Below are positions 6,123 to 13,202 of a stretch of DNA of 16,556 nt, one piece after another (positions within the stretch are counted from its first letter, which is position 1; the number at the start of each line of letters is the position of its first letter). Where the stretch lies: NCBI RefSeq assembly GCF_000173615.1, contig NZ_ABZS01000008.1, forward strand, positions 1-16,556. The letters are read 5' to 3'. Under the pieces are notes generated by a model. The model was given only the letters and a program-made list of their open reading frames with translations, had not been told where the DNA came from and searched no databases. Both the position numbers and the translations under genes were made by a program. Source of the DNA: Sulfurihydrogenibium yellowstonense SS-5. Its GTDB lineage: Bacteria > Aquificota > Aquificia > Aquificales > Hydrogenothermaceae.

Positions 6123-6870
6123 GCAGCTCCTTCACCAAAGATTTTAATCCTTCAAAATCTTTTTTACCTTGTAATTTTACTATCGCACTTCCAACTATAA
6201 CACCGTCTGCAAAGCTTGATATAATTTTAGCATGTTCTCCCTTTGAAACGCCAAATCCAACAGCAATTTTTTTATCTGTTATTTTCTTAATTTCTTCTAC
6301 TTTGCTTTTAAGCTCTTGCCATGGCAAACTTTCTCTTTCCCCTGTAATGCCTGTAATTGATACGTAATATATAAAATTATCACTCATGTTTGAAACAAGT
6401 TTAACCCTTTTTTCATGCGATGTTGGAGCAAGCAGAAAGATTACAGATAATCCATACTGATTTGCTATTTTTTTTAAGCTTTCTCCCTCCTCCGGTGGTA
6501 AATCTGGAACGATTAATCCATCAATACCATTTTCTCTTGCTATCTTACAAAAATTTTCTTCTCCCATTTTAAAAATTGGGTTGTAATATGTCATTGCGAT
6601 AAGCGGCTTGTCTGGAAATCTTTCTTTTATAGTTTTTGTAATTTCAAAGACTTTAACCGGTGTAATACCATCTTTTACAGCTTTTTCGTGGGCTGCTTGG
6701 ATTGTAATGCCATCAGCAACCGGGTCTGAAAAAGGAAATCCAACTTCTAAAATATCGGCACCATTTTCTAATAAAACTTCTGCCGTCTTGATACTGTCTT
6801 CAACAGATGGATATCCTGCCATAAAGTAGCAGATAAGCGGTTTTTTAATCTCAAATATTTTTCCTATCAC
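6106..6870 (-). CDS. trpA: Tryptophan synthase alpha subunit
   Basis: Cleaves indole-3-glycerol phosphate to indole and glyceraldehyde 3-phosphate; indole is channelled to TrpB. The 254-aa TIM barrel has the catalytic residues Glu42 (LEVGFPFSDP) and Asp53 (VADG), matching Glu49 and Asp60 of the E. coli enzyme. The phosphate-binding loops VSITGITGERE, VGFGVSKGEHAK and DGVIVGSAIV are intact. The start is GTG at 6870, with AAGGAG 8 nt upstream. No ATG lies in the expected N-terminal region, and GKIFEIKKPLICYFMAGYP aligns with the normal start of the family. No trpB is present in the window. The 3' end overlaps hisH by 17 nt. Upstream lie a short orphan reading frame and the Rpn-like gene. Confidence 0.93.
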   Translation of the reverse strand: MIGKIFEIKKPLICYFMAGYPSVEDSIKTAEVLLENGADILEVGFPFSDPVADGITIQAAHEKAVKDGITPVKVFEITKTIKERFPDKPLIAMTYYNPIFKMGEENFCKIARENGIDGLIVPDLPPEEGESLKKIANQYGLSVIFLLAPTSHEKRVKLVSNMSDNFIYYVSITGITGERESLPWQELKSKVEEIKKITDKKIAVGFGVSKGEHAKIISSFADGVIVGSAIVKLQGKKDFEGLKSLVKELHDSIS

Positions 6871-6908
6871 TGAACCATCTCCTTAAATTTTGTCAAAGCG
6901 TTATCTAA
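6868..6908 (-). pseudogene. Possible 3' remnant of a lost upstream gene
   Basis: Immediately before trpA the minus strand reads LDNALTKFKEMVQ and then TGA, which overlaps the trpA GTG start as GTGA. An overlapping stop with in-frame helix-like codons is what the end of a co-translated upstream gene looks like, but only about 13 codons remain before the Rpn-like gene. I cannot identify the source. It may be chance, since the frame has no start of its own. Confidence 0.25.
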
Positions 6909-6910
6909 CA

Positions 6911-7848
6911 CTATAAATAAATATCTCTCAACTCTTCAACACTTTTAGCTAAGGCTACTTTTGTAAAGATTTCATCCAATTTATCTGCATCTTCGCATTT
7001 ATTAATAAAACTCTCTAAACTCTCTGGAATATTTCCAAACTTAAGCTGAATTAACTTAATTATAGCCTTTCTTTGAGCTTCTAACCTACCCTCCAATTTA
7101 CCTTTCATCCAACCTTCCATCTTCCATTTCTCAGTTAATGTCATCATCTTCTCATCACCTCCCGAAATCTCTTTCAAAATCTTTTCAACTTTTTCAGCAT
7201 CTTTCTTTATCAAAACAATATAATCCAAAATTATAAACAAGGAATCCGATTTATGCTTAATTATTAACTCAAGGATTGGTCTAAGGTTTTGAATATCATC
7301 AAAAATACGCTTCATAACAAGTATAGCCAAAATTACATCCATATTTTTAGAAATTCTGTTTTTTAACTCTTCATCTGGTATTTTGTTTAAGTCTATGAGT
7401 ATGTAATTTAGTTTTTGCGTGTATTCTTGTAAATCTTTGTCTTTTACTGTTGGCAGGTTGGTTGGAATATTCCATTCTCTTTCTCCATGATAAAAAACAA
7501 TGTTAATGATCGGTGGATAATATTCTTTTTTATGGCTTCTTCCCATATTACAGCATTGTAGTATAAAAGCTGTATTGGTAATGTTTTATCTACATAAGAT
7601 TTATGTTCAAAAACAAATCTTATAAAGGTATCTTCATTGTTTATCTTACAGCTAAAAAGTAAATCAAGCACGAATTTTTTAGACTTTTTGGAGAATTTTT
7701 CTGTATTTACAAGAGTTATTGAAGATGGGTCTAATTTTGATGCCAATGTTGGAATAAATAAGTCTAAAACTGTCTGAAGGCTTTTTGGATTAGAAAACAT
7801 TTGTTTAAAAAACCAATCGTGAGGCTGTAGGCTTTTATCTTCCATCAT
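6911..7848 (-). pseudogene. Rpn/YhgA-like PD-(D/E)XK nuclease-transposase, split by a -1 frameshift
   Basis: This family (Transposase_31, recombination-promoting nuclease) contains DNA endonucleases tied to recA-independent recombination. The first frame starts at the ATG at 7848, or more likely at 7845, which sits 5 nt after GGAG. It encodes HDWFFKQMFSNP, then Asp62 (VLDLLFSCK) and Glu81-His-Lys83 (FVFEHKSY), the PD-(D/E)XK core. After LLYYNAVIWEEAIKK the homology continues in the -1 frame as EYYPPIINIVFYHGERE down to 6911, with the C-terminal KLEGRLEAQRKAII and LRDIYL. Joining at the A AAA AAG heptamer (7531-7525) gives about 312 aa, the usual family length. Either a base was lost from an A run, or the site is a true slippery sequence. 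It sits alone between engB and trpA, suggesting a later insertion. Confidence 0.8.
7525..7531 (-). other. A AAA AAG slippery heptamer, candidate -1 frameshift site
   Basis: In the zero frame the codons are ATA AAA AAG, exactly the X XXY YYZ layout of the dnaX-type site. A -1 slip continues as GAA TAT TAT and joins the two halves of the Rpn-like protein. A purine-rich, Shine-Dalgarno-like GGGAAGAAG ends a few bases upstream, a known stimulator position. I see no convincing stimulatory hairpin downstream. Confidence 0.5.
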
Positions 7849-7916
7849 GTCTCCAAACGTGGATTTTGTTTAGTTAAAACTATAGGTTAATATAAATCTT
7901 TCTTGCTTTTTACCAA

Positions 7917-8510
7917 TCAACCCTCAGACTTAACCATTGATAAAATGTCACTTGTAAGCTTATCTATATTTGTTCCCTCTTTTGCAGAAACTAAATAAAC
8001 CGGAACATTCTTGCTTAAATCTAATGTCTCTCTTATAACTTTTTCAGCTTTTGCTTTTTCACTTTGATTTAACTTGTCTATTTTTGTGCCAACAACTATG
8101 TAAGGTTTTTCAAAAGATTCAAGCCATTCTTTCATTAAAACATCAAGATTTGTAGGTGGATATCTTGTATCTACAAGCATGATGATCAAATTTAGATTTT
8201 CTCTATTTAAAAGATAATCTTCTATCATTCTTTTCCAATTTTGCTTTTCTTTATGTGATACTGCCGCAAATCCATAACCAGGCAGGTCTACAAAGTAAAT
8301 ATCATCATTTAAGAGAAAAAAGTTGATAAGTCTTGTTTTTCCCGGTGTTGCACTTACCTTTGCAATGCTTCTTTTAAAGATAGCGTTTATTAAAGAAGAC
8401 TTTCCTACGTTGGACCTACCAACTATAGCTATCTCTGGCTTGTTTGGTGGCGGAAAGTCTTCCGGTTTAACTGCGCTTTTTACAAACTTTACACTTTTTA
8501 AACTGCCCAT
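7917..8510 (-). CDS. engB: Ribosome biogenesis GTPase EngB/YsxC
   Basis: A TRAFAC-class GTPase needed for late assembly of the large ribosomal subunit. The 197-aa product has all G motifs: G1 GRSNVGKSS (31-39), G2 threonine in TPGKT (55-59), G3 DLPGYG (75-80), G4 TKID (142-145) and G5 SAKEG (175-179). YGFAAVSHKEKQNWKRMIE is typical of the family. The ATG at 8510 lies 2 nt after the clpX stop with only a weak ribosome site, so translation probably depends on coupling to clpX. It closes the tig-clpP-clpX-engB run, linking nascent-chain folding and proteolysis with ribosome assembly. Confidence 0.95.
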   Translation of the reverse strand: MGSLKSVKFVKSAVKPEDFPPPNKPEIAIVGRSNVGKSSLINAIFKRSIAKVSATPGKTRLINFFLLNDDIYFVDLPGYGFAAVSHKEKQNWKRMIEDYLLNRENLNLIIMLVDTRYPPTNLDVLMKEWLESFEKPYIVVGTKIDKLNQSEKAKAEKVIRETLDLSKNVPVYLVSAKEGTNIDKLTSDILSMVKSEG

Positions 8511-8512
8511 TT

Positions 8513-9739
8513 TTAGCTTGCTTTTTCGTAAACATAGATTGGTGGTTTTTGCTTAAGAACTACATCTTTATCAATGATTACTTTTTTAAGTGTTTTTTGA
8601 TTTGGTGCTTCATACATAACATCAAGCATTAAGTCCTCTATAATAGCTCTCAAACCTCTTGCTCCTGTTTTCCTTTTGATGGCTTCTCTTGCTATCTTTC
8701 TCAAAGCATCCTCTGTAAACTCTAACTCTATTCCATCTATTGCAAGCAAGCTTTTGTATTGTTTTATTAAAGCATTTTTTGGCTCTGTCAAGACCCTTAC
8801 AAGCGCGTCTTCATCAAGCTCTTCTAAGGTTGCTATGACCGGTATTCTGCCAAGAAATTCCGGTATCAATCCAAACTTTATAAGGTCTTCTGGCTGGACT
8901 AAGGATAATAAATCTTTCTCCTCAGATTTTGATTTAATATCTGCACCAAATCCTATAGATTTTTTTCCAATTCTTTGTTTGATTATATCTTCAAGTCCGA
9001 CAAAAGCGCCACCGAGAATAAAAAGAATGTTTGTTGTATCGATTTGAATAAACTCTTGGTGTGGATGTTTTCTTCCGCCTTGTGGTGGTACGTTTGCGAT
9101 TGTTCCTTCTAATATTTTTAATAAAGCTTGCTGAACACCTTCACCGGATACATCTCTCGTAATTGATGGATTATCTCCAGATTTTTTTGCTATTTTATCT
9201 ACTTCATCTATATAAACAATTCCTTTTTCTGCTGCTTCTACATCGTAATCAGCATTTTGAAGCAATCTTGCAAGAATGCTTTCTACGTCTTCACCAACGT
9301 ATCCTGCCTCAGTGATGTTTGTGGCATCTGCAATGGCAAATGGTACGTTTAAGATTCTTGCCAAAGTTCTTGCCAAAAGTGTCTTACCGGAACCTGTTGG
9401 ACCAATAAGCAAAATATTGCTTTTCTCAATCTCAACGTCTTTATCTTTAAATAACTCTTTTTGATATATTCTTTTGTAATGATTGTATACCGCTACAGAT
9501 AAAATCTTTTTCGCCCTTTCTTGACCTATAACATACTCATCGAGTTTAGCTTTTATTTCTGCAGGCGTTGGAAGTTCTGATAAATTTTCAAACTTTTTGT
9601 TTTCAAGCTCTTCCCTAACTATAGATGCAAGTCTATCTACACAACTATCACAAACGAGTATATCGTTAGGTCCTTCTACTAATACATCTGCTTTACTTTC
9701 TGGTTTTCCACAGAAAGAACATTTTTTTTCTTTTGCCAT
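8513..9739 (-). CDS. clpX: ATP-dependent Clp protease ATPase subunit ClpX
   Basis: A hexameric AAA+ unfoldase that recognises tagged or damaged proteins and feeds them to ClpP. The 408-aa product is normal in length. The N-terminal zinc domain has Cys7, Cys10, Cys30 and Cys33. Walker A GPTGSGKT is at 113-120, the pore-1 loop GYVG at 146-149, Walker B ending DE at 178-179, the RKH pore loop at 223-225, and the sensor-2 arginine in GAR at 359-361. The tripeptide for ClpP docking expected in the IGF loop appears as IGF (262-264). The ATG at 9739 lies 5 nt after clpP, whose product is its partner. The nearest strong ribosome site (GAGGTG) is inside the end of clpP. Confidence 0.97.
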   Translation of the reverse strand: MAKEKKCSFCGKPESKADVLVEGPNDILVCDSCVDRLASIVREELENKKFENLSELPTPAEIKAKLDEYVIGQERAKKILSVAVYNHYKRIYQKELFKDKDVEIEKSNILLIGPTGSGKTLLARTLARILNVPFAIADATNITEAGYVGEDVESILARLLQNADYDVEAAEKGIVYIDEVDKIAKKSGDNPSITRDVSGEGVQQALLKILEGTIANVPPQGGRKHPHQEFIQIDTTNILFILGGAFVGLEDIIKQRIGKKSIGFGADIKSKSEEKDLLSLVQPEDLIKFGLIPEFLGRIPVIATLEELDEDALVRVLTEPKNALIKQYKSLLAIDGIELEFTEDALRKIAREAIKRKTGARGLRAIIEDLMLDVMYEAPNQKTLKKVIIDKDVVLKQKPPIYVYEKAS

Positions 9740-9744
9740 TTTTC

Positions 9745-10350
9745 TTACTTTTCACCTCTTTTATAAATAACTTTATCTATAAGACCATATTCCTTAGCCT
9801 CTTCAGCAGACATAAAGTAATCTCTTTCTGTGTCTGCTTCTATTTTTTCAATTGGCTGTCCTGTATGCTTTGCTAAGTATTCGTTTAACATTCTTTTAAG
9901 TCTTAGAATTTCTTTTGCATGGATTTCTATATCCGTAGCCTGTCCTTGGAATCCACCAAGCGGTTGGTGAATCATTATTCTTGCATTTGGTAGAGAGTAT
10001 CTCTTTCCCTTAGCCCCAGCGGAAAGCAAGAAAGCTCCCATAGATGCTGCTTGCCCCATACAGATTGTAACTACATCCGGTTTTATGTAGTTCATAGTAT
10101 CATAAATAGCAAGTCCGGCAGTCACTACACCACCGGGGGAGTTAATATACATATAAATATCTTTATCTGGGTCTTCAGATTCTAAGAACAAAAGCTGTGC
10201 AACAACTAAGTTAGCAATATGGTCATCAATAGGCGTTCCAAGAAGAATTATTCTATCTTTTAATAGTCTTGAATATATATCGTATGCTCTTTCGCCTCTT
10301 GGTGTTTGTTCTATAACTATTGGTATTAATTGATTTAAAATCTTATCCAT
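9745..10350 (-). CDS. clpP: ATP-dependent Clp protease proteolytic subunit ClpP
   Basis: A self-compartmentalised serine peptidase that forms the double-heptamer chamber served by ClpX. The 201-aa product has the catalytic triad Ser103 ([14 protein letters not shown]), His128 (MIHQP) and Asp177 (ERDYFMS). The YINSPGG oxyanion segment is at 68-74. The propeptide is short, as is common. The ATG at 10350 lies inside the end of tig (8-nt overlap), with GAGGAG 4 nt upstream. The tig-clpP-clpX order is widely conserved in bacteria. Confidence 0.97.
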   Translation of the reverse strand: MDKILNQLIPIVIEQTPRGERAYDIYSRLLKDRIILLGTPIDDHIANLVVAQLLFLESEDPDKDIYMYINSPGGVVTAGLAIYDTMNYIKPDVVTICMGQAASMGAFLLSAGAKGKRYSLPNARIMIHQPLGGFQGQATDIEIHAKEILRLKRMLNEYLAKHTGQPIEKIEADTERDYFMSAEEAKEYGLIDKVIYKRGEK

Positions 10351-11656
10351 TTTGCTCCTCTTTATTTTCTTGTTTTTCTCTTGCTTCTAACTCTTCTTTA
10401 GATATCTCTTTAATATTTGCCTTTTCTACTAGTATGTCAAGTGCTTTTTGTCTTGCAATATCTGATTTAATTCCTTCTAACATGCCTTTTTGGATTAAAT
10501 ACTCTCTCATATCAGCAAATGAAACATTATAAGACTGCGCCAACTTGGAAATTTGTGCATCTAACTCTTCATCAGATACAGTAATACCTTCTTTTTCAGC
10601 GATTTTTGAAAGGATAAGCATAACTCTAACATTATTAATAGCTGTTATAGTTAAATTTCCTTCTGCTGCTTCAATGATTTCTTTGTTTGGCTTAATTCCA
10701 TAGCTTTCAAGCTGAAATGTATATCTTTGAGTTAAATTGTCGATTTCTAACGCTAATAGAGAACCCGGAACTGGAAAATCATATTCTTGAGCTAATTTAT
10801 CTAAAATCTTTTGTTCAATTTCTTGTTTTCTAAGAGCTTTTAATTGATTTTCTATGTTTTCTCTAATTTTATTCTTAGCTTCTTCTACATTTTCACCAAG
10901 ACCTAAAGATTTTACAAACTCATCGTTAAATTCTGGAACAACTTTCCTTTTTACTTCCAAGATTTCTAACTCTATTTTTGCCTTACCTATTTCTTCACCT
11001 TTTTCATTATATAAAGGTGCGTTTTCAAGCTCTACCTTATCACCAACTTTTTTCCCTTTTATAGCATCTTCAATCTCTTTTCTTAAAGTACCCGAGCCAA
11101 TTATGGTTTCAAATTCATCCTCTTCTTCTTCGCCTTTATCAGAAACTATGTGATATTTGACCTTAACTTTATCGCCATCTTCTATTTCTTTATCTGCATC
11201 TTCATATCTAACATGGTTTTCTAAGATGTTTTTAATAGCATTTTCTACATCTTCATCTTTAACTTCAAGTTTGACAACTTCAACTTCTATACCTTCATAA
11301 GGCTTTAGTTCAAATTCTGGAGCAACTTCAAAGCTAACTTTCATTGATAATTTTTCATCATTTTCAAGCTTTACATCGCCGAACAATATTTCAGGCGTAA
11401 CTGGTTTGAGATTTTCTTTTTCAAGAATTTCAGGAAGATACTTATTGATGTATGCTTTAGCCACTTCTTCTTTTATAGCATCTTTATATTTTGCCTTTAT
11501 TACAGCCTTTGGAACATGACCTTTTCTAAATCCTTTTACTTCTGCTACTTTTGATATTTCTTTAATCACTTCTTCGGCTAATTCTTTTACTTTTTGCCCT
11601 TCATCCTCAATTGTTAAAGTTCTTAATAAGTTTTCTGCTTCTACTACTACGTTCAT
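10343..11656 (-). CDS. tig: Trigger factor, ribosome-bound chaperone
   Basis: A chaperone with peptidyl-prolyl isomerase activity that binds near the ribosomal exit tunnel and shields new chains. In the 437-aa product the ribosome-docking motif GFRKGHVP is at 42-49. The FKBP-like domain spans about 158-236 ([10 protein letters not shown] ... [20 protein letters not shown]), and a charged helical C-terminal domain follows to the end. The ATG at 11656 has GAGGAG 7 nt upstream. It is the first gene of the tig-clpP-clpX-engB operon, with a clear TATAAT box 34 bp upstream. The acidic insert EEEEDEFE in the FKBP domain is unusual but tolerated in a surface loop. Confidence 0.95.
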   Translation of the reverse strand: MNVVVEAENLLRTLTIEDEGQKVKELAEEVIKEISKVAEVKGFRKGHVPKAVIKAKYKDAIKEEVAKAYINKYLPEILEKENLKPVTPEILFGDVKLENDEKLSMKVSFEVAPEFELKPYEGIEVEVVKLEVKDEDVENAIKNILENHVRYEDADKEIEDGDKVKVKYHIVSDKGEEEEDEFETIIGSGTLRKEIEDAIKGKKVGDKVELENAPLYNEKGEEIGKAKIELEILEVKRKVVPEFNDEFVKSLGLGENVEEAKNKIRENIENQLKALRKQEIEQKILDKLAQEYDFPVPGSLLALEIDNLTQRYTFQLESYGIKPNKEIIEAAEGNLTITAINNVRVMLILSKIAEKEGITVSDEELDAQISKLAQSYNVSFADMREYLIQKGMLEGIKSDIARQKALDILVEKANIKEISKEELEAREKQENKEEQNG

Positions 11657-11689
11657 CTATTCACTCCTCTTAATAATTTTTAAAAGAAA

Positions 11690-11718
11690 ATTATACCATA
11701 AAGTTCAGCGAGTTTTAA
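11690..11718 (-). promoter_or_regulatory. Promoter of the tig-clpP-clpX-engB operon
   Basis: The minus strand carries TATAAT (11695-11690) with TTAAAA (11718-11713) exactly 17 nt upstream, a 4 of 6 match to the -35 consensus. The start would be near 11683, giving a leader of about 27 nt with the GAGGAG ribosome site. No heat-shock (CIRCE-like) repeat is visible. Confidence 0.55.
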
Positions 11719-11743
11719 ATTGCATATTTTTTGTGCAAAAGTA

Positions 11744-11772
11744 TTTTAAATTTTCAAATTTTGAATTATAAT
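11744..11772 (+). promoter_or_regulatory. Promoter of the upstream ORF and speD
   Basis: TATAAT at 11767-11772 is a perfect -10 box. The -35 region (TTTTAA, 11744-11749) is weak. Transcription from about 11779 gives a leader of about 90 nt before speD, containing the upstream ORF. It is divergent from the tig promoter. Confidence 0.5.
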
Positions 11773-11811
11773 ATTATTTTCTAATTCATCCTGAAAAGGA
11801 GGTTTTTTATC

Positions 11812-11901
11812 ATGGGCAGTAATAGCCCGACGAAAATGTACTTCAAAAAAATTATCAAGGAGGAAAGAAAATGGAAAAAACCCTCGGACTGCATATCTTA
11901 G
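11812..11901 (+). CDS. 29-codon upstream ORF overlapping the start of speD
   Basis: A perfect AAGGAGG (11796-11802) precedes an ATG at 11812. The encoded peptide begins MGSNSPTKMYFKK, is strongly basic (KEERKWKK) and ends PSDCIS. It stops at the TAG at 11899-11901, 31 nt inside speD in another frame. A small hairpin, GGGC (11814-11817) with GCCC (11825-11828), starts at the last base of the start codon. speD has its own perfect AAGGAGG (11857-11863) inside this ORF. Ribosomes translating the ORF would therefore cover the speD start region. Eukaryotic AdoMet decarboxylase mRNAs also use a polyamine-responsive upstream ORF, but any parallel here is speculation. No known protein family is recognised. 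Confidence 0.5.
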   Translation: MGSNSPTKMYFKKIIKEERKWKKPSDCIS

Positions 11902-12272
11902 CGGACCTATACGGTGTAGATTTTGAAAAAATTGACCACGTTGAAGATGTGAAAGCTCTTCTTGAAGGTGCAGTTAAGTACGCAAACTTAAGTAAATTAT
12001 CATCTCATTTTCATCAGTTTAATCCTCATGGTGCAACAGGAGTTATCCTCTTAGAAGAATCCCATATCTCTATTCATACCTGGCCAGAGCATGGTTATGC
12101 TGCAATAGACGTTTACACTTGTGGTGGCAAGGAAAAAACTTTCAAAGCTATGGAATACATCATTAAAACTCTCAAACCAAAGAGAATTGATGAGAAAATA
12201 GCTGAAAGAGGCGTAGTTCCGGTTAACCCTGAAGGTGTAAACATAGAAAAAATGCAGCTGGCACAAGTATAA
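11871..12272 (+). CDS. speD: S-adenosylmethionine decarboxylase proenzyme (class 1b)
   Basis: Makes decarboxylated AdoMet, the aminopropyl donor for spermidine and longer polyamines. The 133-aa proenzyme cleaves itself between Glu63 and Ser64 (LEESHISIHTWPE), turning Ser64 into the pyruvoyl cofactor. His69 and Cys84 (VYTCGG) are the expected processing and catalytic residues. SSHFHQFNPHGATGV upstream of the cleavage site is typical. The length fits the small bacterial and archaeal type, which works as a dimer. The ATG at 11871 lies 7 nt after AAGGAGG. The start lies inside a small upstream ORF, suggesting translational control. No speE is visible nearby. Confidence 0.95.
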   Translation: MEKTLGLHILADLYGVDFEKIDHVEDVKALLEGAVKYANLSKLSSHFHQFNPHGATGVILLEESHISIHTWPEHGYAAIDVYTCGGKEKTFKAMEYIIKTLKPKRIDEKIAERGVVPVNPEGVNIEKMQLAQV

Positions 12273-12346
12273 TCTGATTTTTAGCATTGTTATTTTAAAA
12301 ATCTGCCGGTAAATTTATTGTATCACTAAGATACGGAGGTATTACT

Positions 12347-12769
12347 ATGCTTAACAAAGACATGTTAGATTTACTCAAAGATTTTACGCCGGCAGTATTT
12401 GCAACAGTGAAAGATAATAAACCACATTTGGCATTTGTTTCATGGTTAATAGCTACAGATGAAAAAACGATCAAGGTAGCTTTAAGTAAAAATTCTGCAT
12501 CAGTAAACAATATTAAAGAAAATCCAAATGTGGCAATATCTGTATTTGGTCCATCTATAGCAGCAACTATTTACGGTACGGCTAAGATAGTTAAAGATGA
12601 AATAGAAACTATTCCATTTCCTGTTTCGGTGGTAGAAGTAAAAGTCGAATCTGTTGTTGATAACTTGTTCCCAGGTGCAACAGTTAAAGGAACTATTCCA
12701 TTTGAACACACCGGCAATATACAAAAGGCTTTAGAGCTTGATGAAAAAGTTTTAAATGCTTTAAAATAA
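12347..12769 (+). CDS. Pyridoxamine 5'-phosphate oxidase-like flavin split-barrel protein
   Basis: A 140-aa protein of the FMN-binding split beta-barrel fold. Evidence: the N-terminal helix followed by PAVFATVKDNKPHLAFVSWLI (about 15-35), KVALSKNSASVNNIKENPNVAISVF (43-67) and a third strand pair IYGTAKIVKDE (75-85). The alternation of a strand contacting FMN, an N-x-K loop and the helix SASVNNIKENPNV is typical of this superfamily. It is too short for PdxH and lacks its C-terminal dimer segment, so the true substrate is unknown. GGAGG at 12335-12339 gives good translation from the ATG at 12347. A small hairpin, GTATC (12320-12324) with GATAC (12330-12334), directly abuts this ribosome site. 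It lies 74 nt after speD and may share its transcript. Confidence 0.7.
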   Translation: MLNKDMLDLLKDFTPAVFATVKDNKPHLAFVSWLIATDEKTIKVALSKNSASVNNIKENPNVAISVFGPSIAATIYGTAKIVKDEIETIPFPVSVVEVKVESVVDNLFPGATVKGTIPFEHTGNIQKALELDEKVLNALK

Positions 12770-12877
12770 GTGAGATAATTAGAAAGTTATTATTGATTGT
12801 GAAAAGTCAGCAAGAAAAAAATATATGCTTTTGGCAAGAAGTTAAGATTCTTGAAAACGTTAAAAGAGGAGTGTCTT

Positions 12878-12970
12878 TGGACTAAAGTCCTCAAGATGGC
12901 AGAGAATTGAAAGTAATGACAATTCATGGATTGCCATTACAAAAGGTAGGAGTAAAGAATTGTCATTCTA
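12878..12970 (-). repeat. Decayed copies of the dispersed TGTCATTCTGA repeat
   Basis: GGACTAAAGTCCTCA followed by AGATGGCAG is the reverse complement, with changes, of the copy at 963-985. Next come an imperfect inverted pair, GTAATGACAAT (12913-12923) with ATTGCCATTAC (12930-12940), and TTGTCATTCTA ending at 12970. Together these look like nested, worn copies of the same family. Confidence 0.5.
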
Positions 12971-12995
12971 ACGTATAAAAAATGATATATCATCA

Positions 12996-13026
12996 ACTTT
13001 GGGGCAGTCTTTAAGCTGCCCTAGTT
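12996..13026. other. GC-rich hairpin in the dnaG upstream region
   Basis: GGGCAG (13002-13007) pairs with CTGCCC (13016-13021), flanked by AACT and AGTT (12996-12999, 13023-13026), which extend the stem around a small bulge. It could end transcription arriving from the speD side, but no T run follows on either strand, so a rho-independent terminator is not supported. Confidence 0.35.
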
Positions 13027-13135
13027 AAAAAATTAATCTCTCCCGATTTGAATTTAGGCATTAATGAGAAAGAGATGAAATATTGTCGTTTTACAGCCCT
13101 GGGGAAAATCTTGTATTTTTAGGTTTTAAAACATA

Positions 13136-13163
13136 TTGAAAAAATTTTTTAAAACAATATATT
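13136..13163 (+). promoter_or_regulatory. Probable dnaG-rpoD promoter
   Basis: TTGAAA (13136-13141) lies 16 nt before TATATT (13158-13163). The distance to the dnaG start leaves a leader of about 33 nt containing AAAAGGTGAG. Spacing and boxes are fair for a primary sigma factor promoter, though the background is very AT-rich. Confidence 0.45.
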
Positions 13164-13202
13164 AATACCTTGTGCAAATTATTTTTTAAAAGGTGAGTTT
13201 TA

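Larger units (their letters stand above)
12770..13202 (+). other. 433-bp gene-free stretch upstream of dnaG
   Basis: No coding frame of note. It holds decayed copies of the dispersed repeat (12878-12970), a palindrome ATGATATATCAT at 12982-12993, a GC-rich hairpin (12996-13026) and the probable dnaG promoter (13136-13163). An rpsU gene, often upstream of dnaG in other bacteria, is absent. Confidence 0.6.

Noticed and set aside
8676..9047. Plus-strand open frame of 123 codons within clpX
   Set aside because: It is antisense to a strongly conserved gene and gives a serine-rich, low-complexity product with no domain.
11814..11828. Known riboswitch upstream of speD
   Set aside because: Only a 4-bp hairpin is visible; there is no SAM-type multi-helix core or pseudoknot that I can recognise.
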